Assembly (NCBI RefSeq): GCF_019168305.1
Contig: NZ_JAHTBI010000032.1
Span: 1 to 64,000 of the forward strand
Source: Pseudomonas aegrilactucae
Lineage (GTDB): Bacteria > Pseudomonadota > Gammaproteobacteria > Pseudomonadales > Pseudomonadaceae
DNA length: 64,000 bases
Reading direction: 5' to 3'
The notes beneath the pieces are model-generated. The model had not been told where the DNA came from. It was given only the letters and a program-made list of their open reading frames with translations, and ran no database searches. The translations under genes were made by a program, and so were the position numbers. Below, in pieces: positions 49,061 through 60,478 of this stretch. Every line of letters begins with the position of its first letter. Position 1 is the first letter of the stretch.

Positions 49061-50056
49061 CTACACGCCGACAGCCTGCGGGTCACCTGCTGGCGCTGCG
49101 GGCTCCAGCATCGCCAGCGGGTCGCTCAACCAGCGCTCCACCAACGGCCAGACCTGCGCCTGCGCCTGTTTGCTCACCAGCATATCGACATGCCCGAAAT
49201 TGTCGAAGCCTTCCTCGCGACCCAGGCGTACAAATCGCTTGTGCGCACTGCCCACCTGTTCGAACAGCTTGCGACAGGCCCACACCGGGTCCTGATGATC
49301 GCCCGCCCCGGCCACGGCCAGCACCGGCACCTGCACCTCGGCAAGTCCTGCCCACCAGTCACGCTGCTTGTCGCCAAAGCGGCCGAACAGCCCGAACCAG
49401 CGCATGCTCTCCAGCGCCAGACCAATCGGCTCGTCCTCGGGGCCGCGCTTGAGGCGCGAACCGGAAATATGCGCGAAACGCTTGAGCAACAGGCGCCCGC
49501 TCCATTCAACCGGTGGAATTTTCAACGGCCAGTAGGTCCGGCTGACCTGCGTGCCGAAAAATGCTGCGCTGGCCACCTGCTCCTGCGCCAGGTAAGCGCC
49601 ACCCAGGGCCGCCGCCAGTGTCGTGCCGCCCAGCGAGTGGCCGAGCCAGTGCGGCGCACGGCCGCTGACTTCGCACACGAATGCGGCAATCGCCGGCAGG
49701 TCGTAACGGGCGTAGTCAGCCACACGGTTGTGGCGGTAGTCGCGGTTGCGCGGCGACAGCCCGTGCCCGCGCATTTCCGGTATCCATACGTCGAAGCCGG
49801 CCCGCGCCAGGCTTGCGCCCAGGCCCACGCCCCGGGGCGAAAACCAGAAGCGCCGGTTGGAAAAGCTGCCATGCAACAGGATCACCGGGGCACCGCGCAC
49901 CTCGCTCTGATCGGCCATGCCCAGCCGGGTCAGCGCCAGCTCCACGGTACGGTCGGGGCTGTTGCCGGCCTTGAGCCGGTAGACATCTTCACTGAGGTCG
50001 CCGCGCCGCTCCGCACTGAGCAGGGCAACGGGAAAAAGAGTACTGCTGCTTTGCAT
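49061..50056 (-). CDS. Alpha/beta hydrolase
   Basis: The 331-aa product has the alpha/beta hydrolase fold: oxyanion region ILLHGSFSNRRFW, nucleophile elbow GHSLGGTT with the Ser, an acid near LAVAGAGDHQDPV, and a late His in FDNFGHVDML. The mid-section includes a lid-like insertion. The substrate is unknown; the same gene sits between ppsA and rraA in other pseudomonads. It has no signal peptide. Confidence 0.85.
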   Translation of the reverse strand: MQSSSTLFPVALLSAERRGDLSEDVYRLKAGNSPDRTVELALTRLGMADQSEVRGAPVILLHGSFSNRRFWFSPRGVGLGASLARAGFDVWIPEMRGHGLSPRNRDYRHNRVADYARYDLPAIAAFVCEVSGRAPHWLGHSLGGTTLAAALGGAYLAQEQVASAAFFGTQVSRTYWPLKIPPVEWSGRLLLKRFAHISGSRLKRGPEDEPIGLALESMRWFGLFGRFGDKQRDWWAGLAEVQVPVLAVAGAGDHQDPVWACRKLFEQVGSAHKRFVRLGREEGFDNFGHVDMLVSKQAQAQVWPLVERWLSDPLAMLEPAAPAGDPQAVGV

Positions 50057-50069
50057 AGTCTACTTGCAC

Positions 50070-50103
50070 AAAAAAGGGCGAGCCCATCACTGGATCACGC
50101 CCT
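50070..50103 (-). terminator. Terminator of ppsA
   Basis: On the minus strand an AGGGCG / CGCCCT stem (50098-50103 with 50075-50080) is followed by TTTTT. It lies about 60 bp beyond the ppsA stop. Confidence 0.7.
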
Positions 50104-50164
50104 GAAAAGACCGTGGAAATGGCCGCGCGACGCCTCCTGGCTGCGGCCACTCCCCTCTAACGCA

Positions 50165-52540
50165 TCAGGCCGGGGCCTGGCCTTCAGCCAGGAAGAACCA
50201 GGTTTCCAGCACCGAGTCGGGGTTCAGCGAGACGCTCTCGATACCCTGCTCCATCAGCCACTTGGCAAGGTCCGGGTGATCGGACGGGCCCTGGCCACAG
50301 ATACCGATGTACTTGCCGGCCTTGTTGCAGGCCTGGATGGCGTTGGCCAGCAGCTTCTTGACCGCAGGGTTCCGCTCGTCGAACAGGTGCGCGATGATCC
50401 CCGAGTCGCGGTCCAGGCCCAGGGTCAGCTGGGTCAGGTCGTTGGAGCCGATGGAGAAACCATCGAAGTACTCGAGGAATTCGTCGGCGAGGATCGCGTT
50501 GGACGGCAGTTCGCACATCATGATCACGCGCAGGCCATTGACGCCGCGGCCCAGGCCGTTTTCGGCGAGCAGGTCGACCACCTGGCTGGCTTCGCCCAGG
50601 GTGCGTACGAACGGCACCATGATCTCGACGTTGGTCAGGCCCATTTCATCGCGTACACGCTTGAGTGCACGGCACTCGAGCTCGAAACAGTCACGGAACG
50701 ATTCGCTGATGTAGCGCGACGCACCACGGAAGCCCAGCATCGGGTTTTCTTCTTCCGGCTCGTAGAGCTTGCCGCCGATCAGGTTGGCGTACTCGTTGGA
50801 CTTGAAGTCCGACAGGCGCACGATGACCTTCTTCGGCCAGAACGCTGCGGCCAGGGTGCTGATGCCTTCGACCAGTTTCTCGACGTAGAAGCCGACCGGG
50901 TCGCTGTAGCCGGCAATGCGCTTGTCGACGCTGTCCTTGAGTTCGGCGGGCAGACCGGCGTAGTTGAGCAGCGCCTTGGGGTGCACGCCGATCATGCGGT
51001 TGATGATGAACTCCAGGCGCGCCAGGCCGACACCGGCGTTGGGCAACTGGGCAAAATCGAACGCACGGTCGGGGTTGCCGACGTTCATCATGATCTTGAA
51101 CGGCAGGTCGGGCATGGCATCGACCGAGTTCTGGCGGATGTCGAAACCCAGTTCGCCTTCGAAGATAAAGCCGGTGTCGCCTTCGGCGCAGGACACCGTC
51201 ACACCCTGGCCATCCTTTAGCAACTGGGTGGCGTTGCCGCAACCGACCACGGCCGGGATACCCAGCTCGCGCGCGATGATCGCGGCGTGGCAGGTGCGCC
51301 CGCCACGGTTGGTGACGATGGCGCTGGCGCGCTTCATCACCGGCTCCCAGTCCGGGTCGGTCATGTCCGACACCAGCACGTCGCCGGGCTGGACCTTGTC
51401 CATCTCCGAGACGTCCTTGATGATGCGGACCTTGCCGGCACCGATGCGCTGGCCGATGGCACGACCTTCCACCAGCACGGTGCCGGTTTCCTTGAGCAGG
51501 TAGCGCTCCATCACGTTGGCCTGGGCGCGGCTCTTCACGGTTTCGGGGCGGGCCTGCACGATGTACAGCTTGCCGTCGTCACCGTCCTTGGCCCACTCGA
51601 TGTCCATCGGGCACTTGTAGTGCTGCTCGATGATCATCGCCTGCTTGGCCAGCTCGCTGACTTCGGCGTCGCTCAGGCAGAACCGCGTGCGATCGGCCTT
51701 GTCGACATCGACGGTCTTGACCGAACGGCCGGCCTTGGCCTCGTCGCCGTAGATCATCTTGATGGCCTTGCTGCCCAGGTTGCGGCGCAGGATGGCCGGG
51801 CGACCGGCTTGCAGCGTGCCCTTGTGGACGTAGAATTCGTCGGGGTTGACCGCACCCTGCACCACGGTTTCGCCCAGGCCGTAGGCGCCGGTGATGAACA
51901 CCACGTCACGGAAGCCCGACTCGGTGTCGAGGGTGAACATCACGCCGGCGGTACCGGTTTCGGAGCGCACCATGCGCTGCACACCGGCAGACAGGGCGAC
52001 CAGCTTGTGGTCGAAGCCCTGGTGCACGCGGTAGGAAATGGCGCGGTCGTTGAACAGCGAGGCGAATACCTCTTTCGCGGCGCGGATCACGTTGTCCACG
52101 CCACGGATGTTCAGGAAGGTTTCCTGCTGGCCGGCGAACGAGGCGTCGGGCAGGTCTTCGGCGGTGGCCGAGGAACGCACGGCAACGGCCATGTTCGGGT
52201 TGCCCTGGGACATCTCGGCGAAGGCGGTACGGATTTCGGCGTTCAAGCGCTCGGGGAACTCGGCATCCATGATCCATTGGCGGATCTGTGCGCCGGTGCG
52301 GGCCAGGGCGTTGACGTCATCGACGTCCAGCGCGTCGAGCGCAGCATGGATCTGGGCGTTCAGGCCACTCTGCTCGAGAAAGTCACGGTACGCCTGAGCC
52401 GTAGTGGCAAAGCCGCCGGGTACCGATACACCGGCACCCGCGAGGTTACTGATCATCTCTCCGAGGGATGCGTTCTTGCCCCCCACATGCTCCACATCAT
52501 GGACGCCGAGCTTATCGAGGGAAACTACGTACTCTACCAA
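50165..52540 (-). CDS. ppsA: Phosphoenolpyruvate synthase
   Basis: PpsA converts pyruvate, ATP and water to PEP, AMP and phosphate for gluconeogenesis. The 791-aa product has an N-terminal ATP-binding domain ([30 protein letters not shown]), a mobile swivelling domain with the phospho-His in [15 protein letters not shown] (about residue 420) and a C-terminal TIM barrel with the PEP site ([17 protein letters not shown]). The start is a TTG at 52540 (MVEYVV) with GGAGAG six bases upstream, giving the 791 residues usual in Pseudomonas. It is divergent from ppsR, its regulator. Confidence 0.97.
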   Translation of the reverse strand: MVEYVVSLDKLGVHDVEHVGGKNASLGEMISNLAGAGVSVPGGFATTAQAYRDFLEQSGLNAQIHAALDALDVDDVNALARTGAQIRQWIMDAEFPERLNAEIRTAFAEMSQGNPNMAVAVRSSATAEDLPDASFAGQQETFLNIRGVDNVIRAAKEVFASLFNDRAISYRVHQGFDHKLVALSAGVQRMVRSETGTAGVMFTLDTESGFRDVVFITGAYGLGETVVQGAVNPDEFYVHKGTLQAGRPAILRRNLGSKAIKMIYGDEAKAGRSVKTVDVDKADRTRFCLSDAEVSELAKQAMIIEQHYKCPMDIEWAKDGDDGKLYIVQARPETVKSRAQANVMERYLLKETGTVLVEGRAIGQRIGAGKVRIIKDVSEMDKVQPGDVLVSDMTDPDWEPVMKRASAIVTNRGGRTCHAAIIARELGIPAVVGCGNATQLLKDGQGVTVSCAEGDTGFIFEGELGFDIRQNSVDAMPDLPFKIMMNVGNPDRAFDFAQLPNAGVGLARLEFIINRMIGVHPKALLNYAGLPAELKDSVDKRIAGYSDPVGFYVEKLVEGISTLAAAFWPKKVIVRLSDFKSNEYANLIGGKLYEPEEENPMLGFRGASRYISESFRDCFELECRALKRVRDEMGLTNVEIMVPFVRTLGEASQVVDLLAENGLGRGVNGLRVIMMCELPSNAILADEFLEYFDGFSIGSNDLTQLTLGLDRDSGIIAHLFDERNPAVKKLLANAIQACNKAGKYIGICGQGPSDHPDLAKWLMEQGIESVSLNPDSVLETWFFLAEGQAPA

Positions 52541-52717
52541 GGTGATCTCTCCACTAACTGTGTTGGAAAAGCTCATGACGCCGGCGGGTTCACGGTGACC
52601 GTACCGGGCGTGTGTGGCCTGGACCTGGAAAATAAGTGAGAATGCCGATCAGGGATGTTCGGCAAACCGAACGTATCATATCCAAGAATCGTCACCAGCT
52701 TAAGGCCCAAGGCGCAA

Positions 52718-53536
52718 ATGAAACGATCTGCTTTCTTTATTTCCGACGGCACCGGCATCACGGCCGAGACGCTGGGACAAAGCCTGTTAGCGCAATTCGA
52801 AAACATCGGGTTCAACAAGTTCACGCGTCCGTACATCGACAGCGTGGACAAAGCGCGCACCATGGTACAGCAAATCAATGCCGCGGCAGAACGTGACGGG
52901 GTGCGGCCGATCATCTTCGACACCATCGTCAACCAGGACATCCGCGAGATCCTGGCCACCTCCAACGGCTTCATGATCGACATCTTCTCGACCTTCCTGG
53001 CGCCGCTGGAGCAGGAGCTGACCGCGCACTCCTCGTACTCGGTGGGCAAGTCGCATTCGATTGGCGGCAACTCCAACTACATGGAGCGCATCGAGGCGGT
53101 GAACTTCGCGCTGGACAACGATGACGGCGCCCGCACCCATTACTACGACAAGGCGGACCTGATCCTGGTGGGGGTTTCGCGCTGTGGCAAGACCCCGACG
53201 TGCCTGTACATGGCCATGCAGTTCGGCATTCGCGCGGCCAACTACCCGCTGACCGAGGACGACATGGAGCGCCTGCAGTTGCCACAGGCGCTGAAGAACC
53301 ATCAGCACAAGCTGTTCGGTCTGACCATCGACCCGGACCGCCTGACTGCCATTCGCCACGAGCGCAAGCCCAACAGCCGCTACGCCAGCTTCGCCCAGTG
53401 CGAATTCGAGGTACGCGAGGTGGAGAACCTGTTCCGGCGCGAGAACATCCCCCACATCAATTCCACACATTTTTCGGTGGAGGAGATTTCCGCCAAGATC
53501 CTGGTGGAGAAAGGTGTGGAGCGGCGCTTCAAATAA
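52718..53536 (+). CDS. ppsR: PEP synthase kinase/pyrophosphorylase (DUF299)
   Basis: The 272-aa PpsR inactivates PpsA by ADP-dependent phosphorylation of a Thr beside its catalytic His and reactivates it by phosphorolysis. The P-loop-like [10 protein letters not shown] motif and the N-terminal [15 protein letters not shown] match the family. The ATG at 52718 (MKRSAFF) is preferred to the longer frame. It is divergent from ppsA, sharing a 177-bp control region. Its stop lies 8 bp inside the end of the convergent YdjM-like gene. Confidence 0.95.
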   Translation: MKRSAFFISDGTGITAETLGQSLLAQFENIGFNKFTRPYIDSVDKARTMVQQINAAAERDGVRPIIFDTIVNQDIREILATSNGFMIDIFSTFLAPLEQELTAHSSYSVGKSHSIGGNSNYMERIEAVNFALDNDDGARTHYYDKADLILVGVSRCGKTPTCLYMAMQFGIRAANYPLTEDDMERLQLPQALKNHQHKLFGLTIDPDRLTAIRHERKPNSRYASFAQCEFEVREVENLFRRENIPHINSTHFSVEEISAKILVEKGVERRFK

Positions 53537-54635
53537 CGCACGAGGACGCCTTCGCCAGCGAAGACGGGCCTGCTTCGTGCAGATAATGCTCGGTCCAGTC
53601 CGCCAGCGGCAATGCCGGCTGCTGCTGGAAAATGCGCCTGAAGATGCGTTTCAGATCATCGGAATTGCTCATTGAACCCACGCCGGCACCGGGCCACGCC
53701 CTCGGCGTGACCGGCCTCCAGCGCCCCTCGACACAGGCCGCCATGATGAAACGGAAGGTGTAGTTGCCAGCAATCCCCATGCGCAGGTCGCTCACCACCA
53801 GTTCGTCACCGATACGGTCGTAGCGCAACCAGTCATCGCTGAACCAGCGCAACCGCTCATGCAGCGCCACGCCCTGCAACACTGCAGCAAGCTCCAGGCC
53901 GCGCGATTGGCGCTGCCACTCGGGCGGGGCGCGATCAAACAGGCTGCTGGCGCCTTCGTAATAGTCGCCCTGCGGCGTCTTGGCGATCACCCGCCAGAGC
54001 AGCGAGTTGAACGCCATCGGGATCGCGCGCAGTTGCCCGACCTGGATGCCCTGCCCGTCCAGCTCGGCCTTGAAGCGCTGTTCGGCCACTTCTCGCCCGA
54101 CCAGACCGACCCCCAGGTAGGCACTGCTGAACAGCAACGCAACGGTCAACACGACCACACTGCGGCCGGTGATGCCTGTAACGCCCGCGTAGAGCACGCC
54201 AAGCAGCAGAGGCAGCGTGTAGACCGGGTCGATGATGAACACCGCCGCCCAGCTTTGCGGGGTGAACTGAAACGGCCAGAACAGTTGCGTGCCATAGACG
54301 GTGAACGCATCGAGCAGCGGATGGGTCAACAACACCAGCCAGAAGGCCAGGAACACGCGCCCCGGCGTATACCCGGCGTGCGGCCAGCGTGTGCGCGCCA
54401 CGCGCAGCACCAGCCAGCTCAGCAGCAGCGCCAGGCCGCTCAGCACGAACAGCGAATGCGAGAAGCCGCGGTGGAAGGTCATCTGCGACACCGGGTCGGC
54501 GTAGCGGATCAGCACGTCCATGTCCGGCAAGGTCGCCAGGGCCGCGCCATAGAGCAACGCACGGCGTCCTTGTATACGGCCCAGCACCACCCCCTGGAGG
54601 GCGGCGCCAAGTACTGCCTGGGTCAAAGAATCCAC
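53529..54635 (-). CDS. YdjM-type membrane-bound metal-dependent hydrolase (DUF457)
   Basis: The 368-aa product has about five hydrophobic segments in its first half and a soluble C-terminal part. Family motifs with likely metal ligands are [33 protein letters not shown] and [13 protein letters not shown]. The family is called a metal-dependent hydrolase from such motifs; E. coli YdjM is LexA-controlled, but no LexA box is seen here. The last codons overlap ppsR on the opposite strand. Confidence 0.83.
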   Translation of the reverse strand: MDSLTQAVLGAALQGVVLGRIQGRRALLYGAALATLPDMDVLIRYADPVSQMTFHRGFSHSLFVLSGLALLLSWLVLRVARTRWPHAGYTPGRVFLAFWLVLLTHPLLDAFTVYGTQLFWPFQFTPQSWAAVFIIDPVYTLPLLLGVLYAGVTGITGRSVVVLTVALLFSSAYLGVGLVGREVAEQRFKAELDGQGIQVGQLRAIPMAFNSLLWRVIAKTPQGDYYEGASSLFDRAPPEWQRQSRGLELAAVLQGVALHERLRWFSDDWLRYDRIGDELVVSDLRMGIAGNYTFRFIMAACVEGRWRPVTPRAWPGAGVGSMSNSDDLKRIFRRIFQQQPALPLADWTEHYLHEAGPSSLAKASSCVI

Positions 54636-54686
54636 TGCATGTGTCTCCTGTGCAGGCGCCAGCGCCCACCTGGGGTATTCAGTCCA

Positions 54687-55112
54687 TCAGGCCGGCGGGG
54701 TCATGCAGGCCGAGTTGAGAAAGCCGACGCTGATCGCAACCGACGCCGCATAGATCGCTGCGGCCAATTCGCCGCGGGCGATACGCGCCGACAGGCCCCT
54801 GATCACCACACTGCTGAACGTGAAGGCAAGCAGTTGCACCACACCCGCGATCAGCACCCACACCACAAAGTCGAGCACACTGACGCTGTAGGAAATGATG
54901 CTGCTGGCGGGCAGGGCAAAGCCGATCAGCGACCCGCCCAGCGCGATGGCCGCCGCCGGGTTGTTCTCGCGGATCAGCTCGAACGCCTTGTGCGGCGTAA
55001 TGCGCGCGTACAGAAACTGGAACAACGCAAACAGCAGCACAGCGACCACGATGTAGAGGATGAATCCGAATACTGCCGTCGCGTTGAGCGACAGGCGAAG
55101 CGCGTCGAGCAT
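54687..55112 (-). CDS. DUF350-family membrane protein
   Basis: The roughly 141-aa protein has four hydrophobic helices, in the pattern of DUF350 (YjfL-like) proteins, often found with envelope or redox genes. It begins MLDALRLSLNATAVFGF and ends CMTPPA. No catalytic residues are recognised. The start ATG 55112 follows GGGATCACC, a weak ribosome-binding site; the open frame extends 81 codons upstream through the gdhB terminator, so a longer product is unlikely. Confidence 0.8.
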   Translation of the reverse strand: MLDALRLSLNATAVFGFILYIVVAVLLFALFQFLYARITPHKAFELIRENNPAAAIALGGSLIGFALPASSIISYSVSVLDFVVWVLIAGVVQLLAFTFSSVVIRGLSARIARGELAAAIYAASVAISVGFLNSACMTPPA

Positions 55113-55312
55113 GGTGATCCCACCGTTGAATTCAGGGCGATAAAAAGGGCAGGCAGCTTGCTTAGCGTGCCCTTGCACACAGCGTTGCCAGGCAGGTCGT
55201 ACCCTGCGGCCCGGTTTCAGGCGTGCCGGCGTGCTGCAGCCGACGGTACAGGGCCGATTTTTGACGCGCAAGCGCTGAACGTTCGCAAAGGGCTGCCCCA
55301 GAGGGCCCGCAC

Positions 55313-55352
55313 AAAAAAAAAGAGGCAAGCGGTAAACCGCTTGCCTCTTTTT
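55313..55352. terminator. Strong terminator of gdhB
   Basis: AGAGGCAAGCGG / CCGCTTGCCTCT with a 3-nt loop is flanked by long A- and T-runs (nine T on the minus strand). It lies 14 bp after the gdhB stop and can act in both directions. Confidence 0.95.
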
Positions 55353-55365
55353 CACTGCCGCCGAT

Positions 55366-58300
55366 TTACGCTGGAATCAGCGCCGCCTGTCCGCTCAAGG
55401 CCAGGTCCACCAGCTCCCGGTTCGCCACCGCATACATGGCGTAATCGGTACCGGTGGCCGCACGCAGCTCATCGAGCATCGCACGCCAGCGTTCCACCAT
55501 CACACGGTGCTGCTCCAGCCACAACGCCACCCGTGCATCCATGTCCTGTGGCGCATCGACCATCTGCAACACAGAGATGGTGATCGCACGCTGCTGCAGG
55601 TCGATGTCATCACGAAACGCCTCACGCGCCAGTGCCTGCCAGTTGTTTTCCACCGGCAGGTTGCTGATTTCCTGCAGGTACCAGGTCAGGTCCAGCGCGC
55701 TGCCCACGGCGAAGAACGCCTTGGCCACTTCGGCAGGGTCCTGACCGGTCACATCCGACGCCTCGATGATCGGCAACAGGGTGTACAGGTGCGTAGTGCC
55801 CGCCACCATGCGCGCCAGCAACTCCGGCACGCCGGCTTCGACGAAGCCCTGGTAGCGGGTCATCCAGCGCTCGCGGGTCGGCCCCTCGAGCAGTTCATCG
55901 AGCTTGAGACCCAAGGCGGCGATCTTCGGCCCGAAATGCGCCACGTCACGCCCGGCATCCTGCTCGTTGCGACGGCTGCGCAGGAACCAGCGCGTAGCGC
56001 GACGGCCCAGGCGCATCAGCTCGTCCATCAGGGTCAGCTGCACTTCAGCCGGCACCTGATAGTCCAGCGCCTCGATCTGACGGAACCAGTGCGGCAGGTG
56101 GAAGATGTCGCGCACGATCACATAGGCCCCGGCCACGTTCGCCGGGCTCATGCCCGTGGACTCCTTGAGCCGCTGCACGAACGTGATGCCCATGTTGTTG
56201 ACCAGGTCGTTGGCGATCTGGGTGCTGACGATTTCACGCTTGAGGCGGTGACGGCGCATGGCCTCGGCAAACTTGCTTACCAGCGACGGCGGGAACGCGG
56301 TTTCCATGTCGCGGGTCAGGTAGTCGTCGTCGGGCACCAGCGACTTGAGCAGGGCTTCCTTGAGGTCGATCTTGCTGTACGAGATCAGTACCGACAATTC
56401 GGCACGGGTCAGCCCCTGGTTGGCGGCAATGCGCTCTGCCAGTTGCTCTTCGGACGGCAGGAACTCGATGGCCCGGTCCAGCTTGCCACGGCTCTCCAGG
56501 TCGGCCATCAGGCGCTTGTACTCGGCAATCCGCTCGCGGGCCCGGCGTGCGGCCAGCGACAGCGCCTGGGTCTGCTTGTAGTTGTTGCCCAGCACCAGGC
56601 CCGAGACTTCCTCGGTCATGCTGCCCAGCAGTTGGTTGCGCTGCTTCTCGGTCATGTCGCCGGCCTGCACCACTTCGTTGAGCAGGATCTTGATGTTGAC
56701 CTCGTGGTCGGAGCAGTCCACGCCACCGGCGTTGTCGATGAAGTCGGTGTTGGTGGCGCCGCCGTTCAGGCCGAATTCGACCCGGCCCAGCTGGGTCATG
56801 CCCAGGTTGCCACCCTCGCCCACCACCTTGCAGCGCAGCTCGTTACCGTCCACGCGCAGTGCATCGTTGGCCTTGTCGCCCACATCGGCGTGGCTTTCCT
56901 GGCTGGACTTGACGTAGGTGCCGATGCCGCCGTTCCACAGCAGGTCCACCGGCGCCTTGAGCAGCGCATTGAGCAGCTCGGTCGGGGTCAGCTTGTCGGC
57001 TTCGATGGCGAAGCGTTCCTTCATCTGCGGGCTGATGGCGATGCTCTTGGCACTGCGCGAGAAGATCCCGCCGCCCTCGGACATGAGGCTGGTGTCGTAG
57101 TCGCTCCACGCCGAGCGCGGCAGGTCGAACAGGCGCTGGCGCTCGGCGAAGCTGCTGGCAGGCTCCGGGTTCGGGTCAATGAAGATATGCAGGTGGTTGA
57201 ACGCCGCCACCAGTTGCAGCTTGTCGGACATCAGCAAGCCGTTGCCGAACACGTCGCCGGCCATGTCGCCCACGCCGACCACGGTGATCGGGTCTTGCTG
57301 CACGTTGATGCCGCGCTCGCGGAAGTGACGCTGCACACCGACCCAGGCGCCACGCGCGGTGATGCCCATCTTCTTGTGGTCGTAACCGGCCGAGCCACCC
57401 GAGGCGAACGCGTCGCCCAGCCAGAAGCCGTAGTCGATGGCAATGCCGTTGGCAATGTCGGAGAAGGTCGCGGTGCCCTTGTCGGCCGCCACCACCAGGT
57501 ACGGGTCGTCATCGTCGTGACGCACCACATTGACCGGCGGCACCAGTGCGCCGTCCTTGAGGTTGTCGGTGATGTCCAGCAGGCCGGAAATGAAGATCCG
57601 GTAGCAGGCGATGCCTTCTGCCTGGATATCGTCACGGCTGCCGCCCAGCGGCAGGCGCCGCGGCAGGAAGCCGCCCTTGGCGCCCACCGGCACGATCACC
57701 GAGTTCTTCACCTGCTGCGCCTTCACCAGGCCCAGCACTTCGGTGCGGAAGTCTTCTTCACGGTCCGACCAGCGCAGCCCGCCACGCGCCACGTTGCCAA
57801 AGCGCAGGTGCACACCCTCGACCCGCGGCGAATACACGAAGATCTCGAACTTGGGTACCGGCTTGGGCAGCTCGGGGATCAGCTTGGGGTTGAACTTGAA
57901 GCTGAAGTACGACTTGGCCTGGCCGTTGGCGTCGGTCTGGTAGAAGTTGGTACGCAGGGTGGCCTTGATCAGGTCCAGGTAGCGACGCAGGATGCGGTCT
58001 TCGTTGAGTACCTGCACGTCGTCCAGCGCGGTCAGGATCGCCTGTTCCAGACGCTGCTGCTTGTCGTCCAGGTCGTCACCGGCCAGCTTGCGCGCCAGGT
58101 AGAAACGCGTCTTGAACAGACGGGTCAGCTCGCGCGCGATGTCGGTGTGGTTGTTCAGGGTGCTGGCGATGTAGCCCAGGTCGAAGCCCAGGCGGATCTG
58201 CTTGAGGTAACGCGCATAGGCACGCAGCAGCGCCACGTCGCGCCACGGCAGGCCGGCGGTCAGCACCAGGCGGTTGAACGCATCGTTTTCGGCGTCGCCG

Positions 58301-60231
58301 TTGACGATGTGCACGAACGCGTCCTGCAGCGTGTCGTTGAGCTGCTGGATATCCAGGTTCAGGCCTTCGCTGTAGGTGAAGGCGAAGTCATGAATCCAGA
58401 ACTCGCGACCATTGCTGTGACGCAGGCGGTAGGGGAACTCGCCCAGCACGCGCAGGCCGAGGTTTTCCAGGATCGGCAGCACGTCCGACAGCGCCAGCGG
58501 CGTATCGGCGTGGTACAGCTTGCAATGCAGTTGCTGTTTGCCGGCCTGGGTCAGCGGCTGATAGAAGCTCATCACCAGCGGCTTGCGCTCGGACAAGGTC
58601 AGCAGGTGCTGCATGTCGACCACGGCCGAGTGCGCGGCAAAACGCTCGCGGTAGCCTGCCGGGAAGCCTTTGGGGAAGTCGGCCAGCACATTGGTGCCCT
58701 GCGCTTCGCCAAAGCTTTCGACGGTCAGGCTGGCGTAGTCGTCCTGCCACGAGCGGCAGGCCTGGATCACTTCGTTTTCCAGCTGCTGCGGGTCGATGTC
58801 GATGCGGTTCTTCGGGTCGACGCGCAGGATCAGTTGCACGCGGGCCAGCACCGACTCGGAGAAAAAGGTCCAGAACTCGCAGTCGCTGGCCTTCAGGCGC
58901 TCCATAAGTACCTGCTGGATCTTCTGGCGCACTTCGGTGGAATAGATGTCGCGCGGCACGTAGGCCAGGCAGTAGCAGAAGCGGCCGTACGGGTCCTTGC
59001 GCAGGAACACGCGGATCTTGTTGCGTTCCTGGATCTGCACGATCGACATCACGGTGCTGAACAGCTCGTCGACCGGGGTCTGGAACAGGTCGTCACGCGG
59101 CAGCACTTCGAGGACCTGGGCCAGTTCCTTGCCCAGGTGAGCCTTGGCGTCGAAACCGGAGCGGCGCTCCACTTCGGCCACCTTGCCACGGATGTACGGG
59201 ATCTCGCGCACGCTCTCGCCATACACCGACGAGGTGTACAGGCCCATGAAACGGCATTCCTTGATGACGTTGCCGTCGGCGTCCAGTTGGCGGATCGACA
59301 CGTAGTCGGGGTACGCCGGGCGGTGCACGCGGCTTGGGTGCGCGGCCTTGGCGAAGGACAGCAGCAGCGGCTCGTTCAGGTAGTTGACGGCGTAGTCTTC
59401 AATGCGCAGGTCATCGGCCGTGAGGCCGGCGCGCAGCAGGCGGGTCAGCCCCAGGAAGGACTGCTCGTCATACACCAGTTGGCCGCCCTCGGCGTCCGCC
59501 TTGACCACGAACTCCTCGTAGCCGAGGAAGGTGAAGTGATTGCTCACCACCCATTGCAGGAAGCTCTTGACCTCTTCCTTCTCGGCGGCGGCCGGCGCGT
59601 AGGCGGTGTGGTCGATCAGCTCGAGCAGCTCGCGTACCTTGGCCTTCATCGGCTCGAAATCGGCCACGGCCACGCGCACTTCGGCCAGCACCTGCTCAAG
59701 CTCGCGGGCCAGCAGGTTGAGTTCGGCGGCGTTGGCGCAGCGGTCGATCTCCAGGTACATCAGCGACTCTTGCAGCACGCCCTCGCCCTGGGTGCCCTTG
59801 GGCAGAATTTCCAGCAGCTCGCCCTTGGCCCCGCGACGCACGCTGAGCACGGTGGTCTGCAGGGTATGGATGCTGTAGCCGCGACGGTTGAGCTCGGTAC
59901 GCACCGAGTCGACCAGAAACGGCAGGTCATGGTGCAGGACTTCCACGGCGGTGTGGGTCGACTGCCAGCCATGACGTTCGTAATCGGGGTTGTAGACACG
60001 AACCTGGGGTTCGCGATGGTCGAAGCGCTCGATGATGCGCCAGGCCGAGAGTGTGCAACCGGCCAGGTCGGAAAGGCGACGCTGGGTCAGTTCGTCCAGA
60101 GAGATGATGCCAAAGAACTGCTCGGCAAACAGCGCCACTTGTGGCAGTGCCTGTTCGCCGATGTGCTGCGCCAGGGCCGTCTGCAGTTGATGCTGGAAGT
60201 CGGCTTTGCTGGCTGCGGTGAAAAACGCCAT
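55366..60231 (-). CDS. gdhB: NAD-specific glutamate dehydrogenase, 180-kDa family
   Basis: This 1621-aa catabolic enzyme deaminates glutamate to 2-oxoglutarate with NAD. It is of the large GDH-180 class found in Pseudomonas and Streptomyces. The long N-terminal regulatory region contains ACT-like parts. The catalytic core near residues 780-1250 includes RGGLRWSDREEDFRTEVLGLV, VIVPVGAKGGF, GVGDMAGDVFGNG and NGGIGTYVK. A long helical C-terminal region follows. Start ATG 60231 (MAFFTAASKADF) fits the known length; the open frame runs 71 codons further upstream. It is the largest gene here and stands alone. Confidence 0.96.
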   Translation of the reverse strand: MAFFTAASKADFQHQLQTALAQHIGEQALPQVALFAEQFFGIISLDELTQRRLSDLAGCTLSAWRIIERFDHREPQVRVYNPDYERHGWQSTHTAVEVLHHDLPFLVDSVRTELNRRGYSIHTLQTTVLSVRRGAKGELLEILPKGTQGEGVLQESLMYLEIDRCANAAELNLLARELEQVLAEVRVAVADFEPMKAKVRELLELIDHTAYAPAAAEKEEVKSFLQWVVSNHFTFLGYEEFVVKADAEGGQLVYDEQSFLGLTRLLRAGLTADDLRIEDYAVNYLNEPLLLSFAKAAHPSRVHRPAYPDYVSIRQLDADGNVIKECRFMGLYTSSVYGESVREIPYIRGKVAEVERRSGFDAKAHLGKELAQVLEVLPRDDLFQTPVDELFSTVMSIVQIQERNKIRVFLRKDPYGRFCYCLAYVPRDIYSTEVRQKIQQVLMERLKASDCEFWTFFSESVLARVQLILRVDPKNRIDIDPQQLENEVIQACRSWQDDYASLTVESFGEAQGTNVLADFPKGFPAGYRERFAAHSAVVDMQHLLTLSERKPLVMSFYQPLTQAGKQQLHCKLYHADTPLALSDVLPILENLGLRVLGEFPYRLRHSNGREFWIHDFAFTYSEGLNLDIQQLNDTLQDAFVHIVNGDAENDAFNRLVLTAGLPWRDVALLRAYARYLKQIRLGFDLGYIASTLNNHTDIARELTRLFKTRFYLARKLAGDDLDDKQQRLEQAILTALDDVQVLNEDRILRRYLDLIKATLRTNFYQTDANGQAKSYFSFKFNPKLIPELPKPVPKFEIFVYSPRVEGVHLRFGNVARGGLRWSDREEDFRTEVLGLVKAQQVKNSVIVPVGAKGGFLPRRLPLGGSRDDIQAEGIACYRIFISGLLDITDNLKDGALVPPVNVVRHDDDDPYLVVAADKGTATFSDIANGIAIDYGFWLGDAFASGGSAGYDHKKMGITARGAWVGVQRHFRERGINVQQDPITVVGVGDMAGDVFGNGLLMSDKLQLVAAFNHLHIFIDPNPEPASSFAERQRLFDLPRSAWSDYDTSLMSEGGGIFSRSAKSIAISPQMKERFAIEADKLTPTELLNALLKAPVDLLWNGGIGTYVKSSQESHADVGDKANDALRVDGNELRCKVVGEGGNLGMTQLGRVEFGLNGGATNTDFIDNAGGVDCSDHEVNIKILLNEVVQAGDMTEKQRNQLLGSMTEEVSGLVLGNNYKQTQALSLAARRARERIAEYKRLMADLESRGKLDRAIEFLPSEEQLAERIAANQGLTRAELSVLISYSKIDLKEALLKSLVPDDDYLTRDMETAFPPSLVSKFAEAMRRHRLKREIVSTQIANDLVNNMGITFVQRLKESTGMSPANVAGAYVIVRDIFHLPHWFRQIEALDYQVPAEVQLTLMDELMRLGRRATRWFLRSRRNEQDAGRDVAHFGPKIAALGLKLDELLEGPTRERWMTRYQGFVEAGVPELLARMVAGTTHLYTLLPIIEASDVTGQDPAEVAKAFFAVGSALDLTWYLQEISNLPVENNWQALAREAFRDDIDLQQRAITISVLQMVDAPQDMDARVALWLEQHRVMVERWRAMLDELRAATGTDYAMYAVANRELVDLALSGQAALIPA

Positions 60232-60478
60232 CTGTGGTACTCCGCTTGGGCTTGTTATTGAATGAAGCGTCGCGCACATCCGCCATGCTCGGATCAACCA
60301 TAGCCAACCCCGTACGCGGTGTCGTCCGGTTGTCCATCGACAGGGCAGCTTAACGACTGCCCGGTCACCCCTGCTTGCGATGCTGCGACATATTCGGTCA
60401 ATCAGAGGCAGGCGGCGATTTATCCGGGGGCTGAAGACTGGCACACTCGCGTTTCACTTTTTAACCACCGAGCCGTCC

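Noticed and set aside
52709-52728. Cra/FruR-like TGAAACGATC near the start of ppsR
   Set aside because: It overlaps the first codons of ppsR (Met-Lys-Arg-Ser), and Pseudomonas Cra is known mainly for fructose genes, so a chance match is more likely.
55507-60261. A 1584-codon open frame on the plus strand
   Set aside because: It is exactly antisense to gdhB. Long antisense frames are common in GC-rich genes with strong third-position bias. The translation is low in complexity (rich in H, Q, R, V, L, A, G) and has no recognisable domain.
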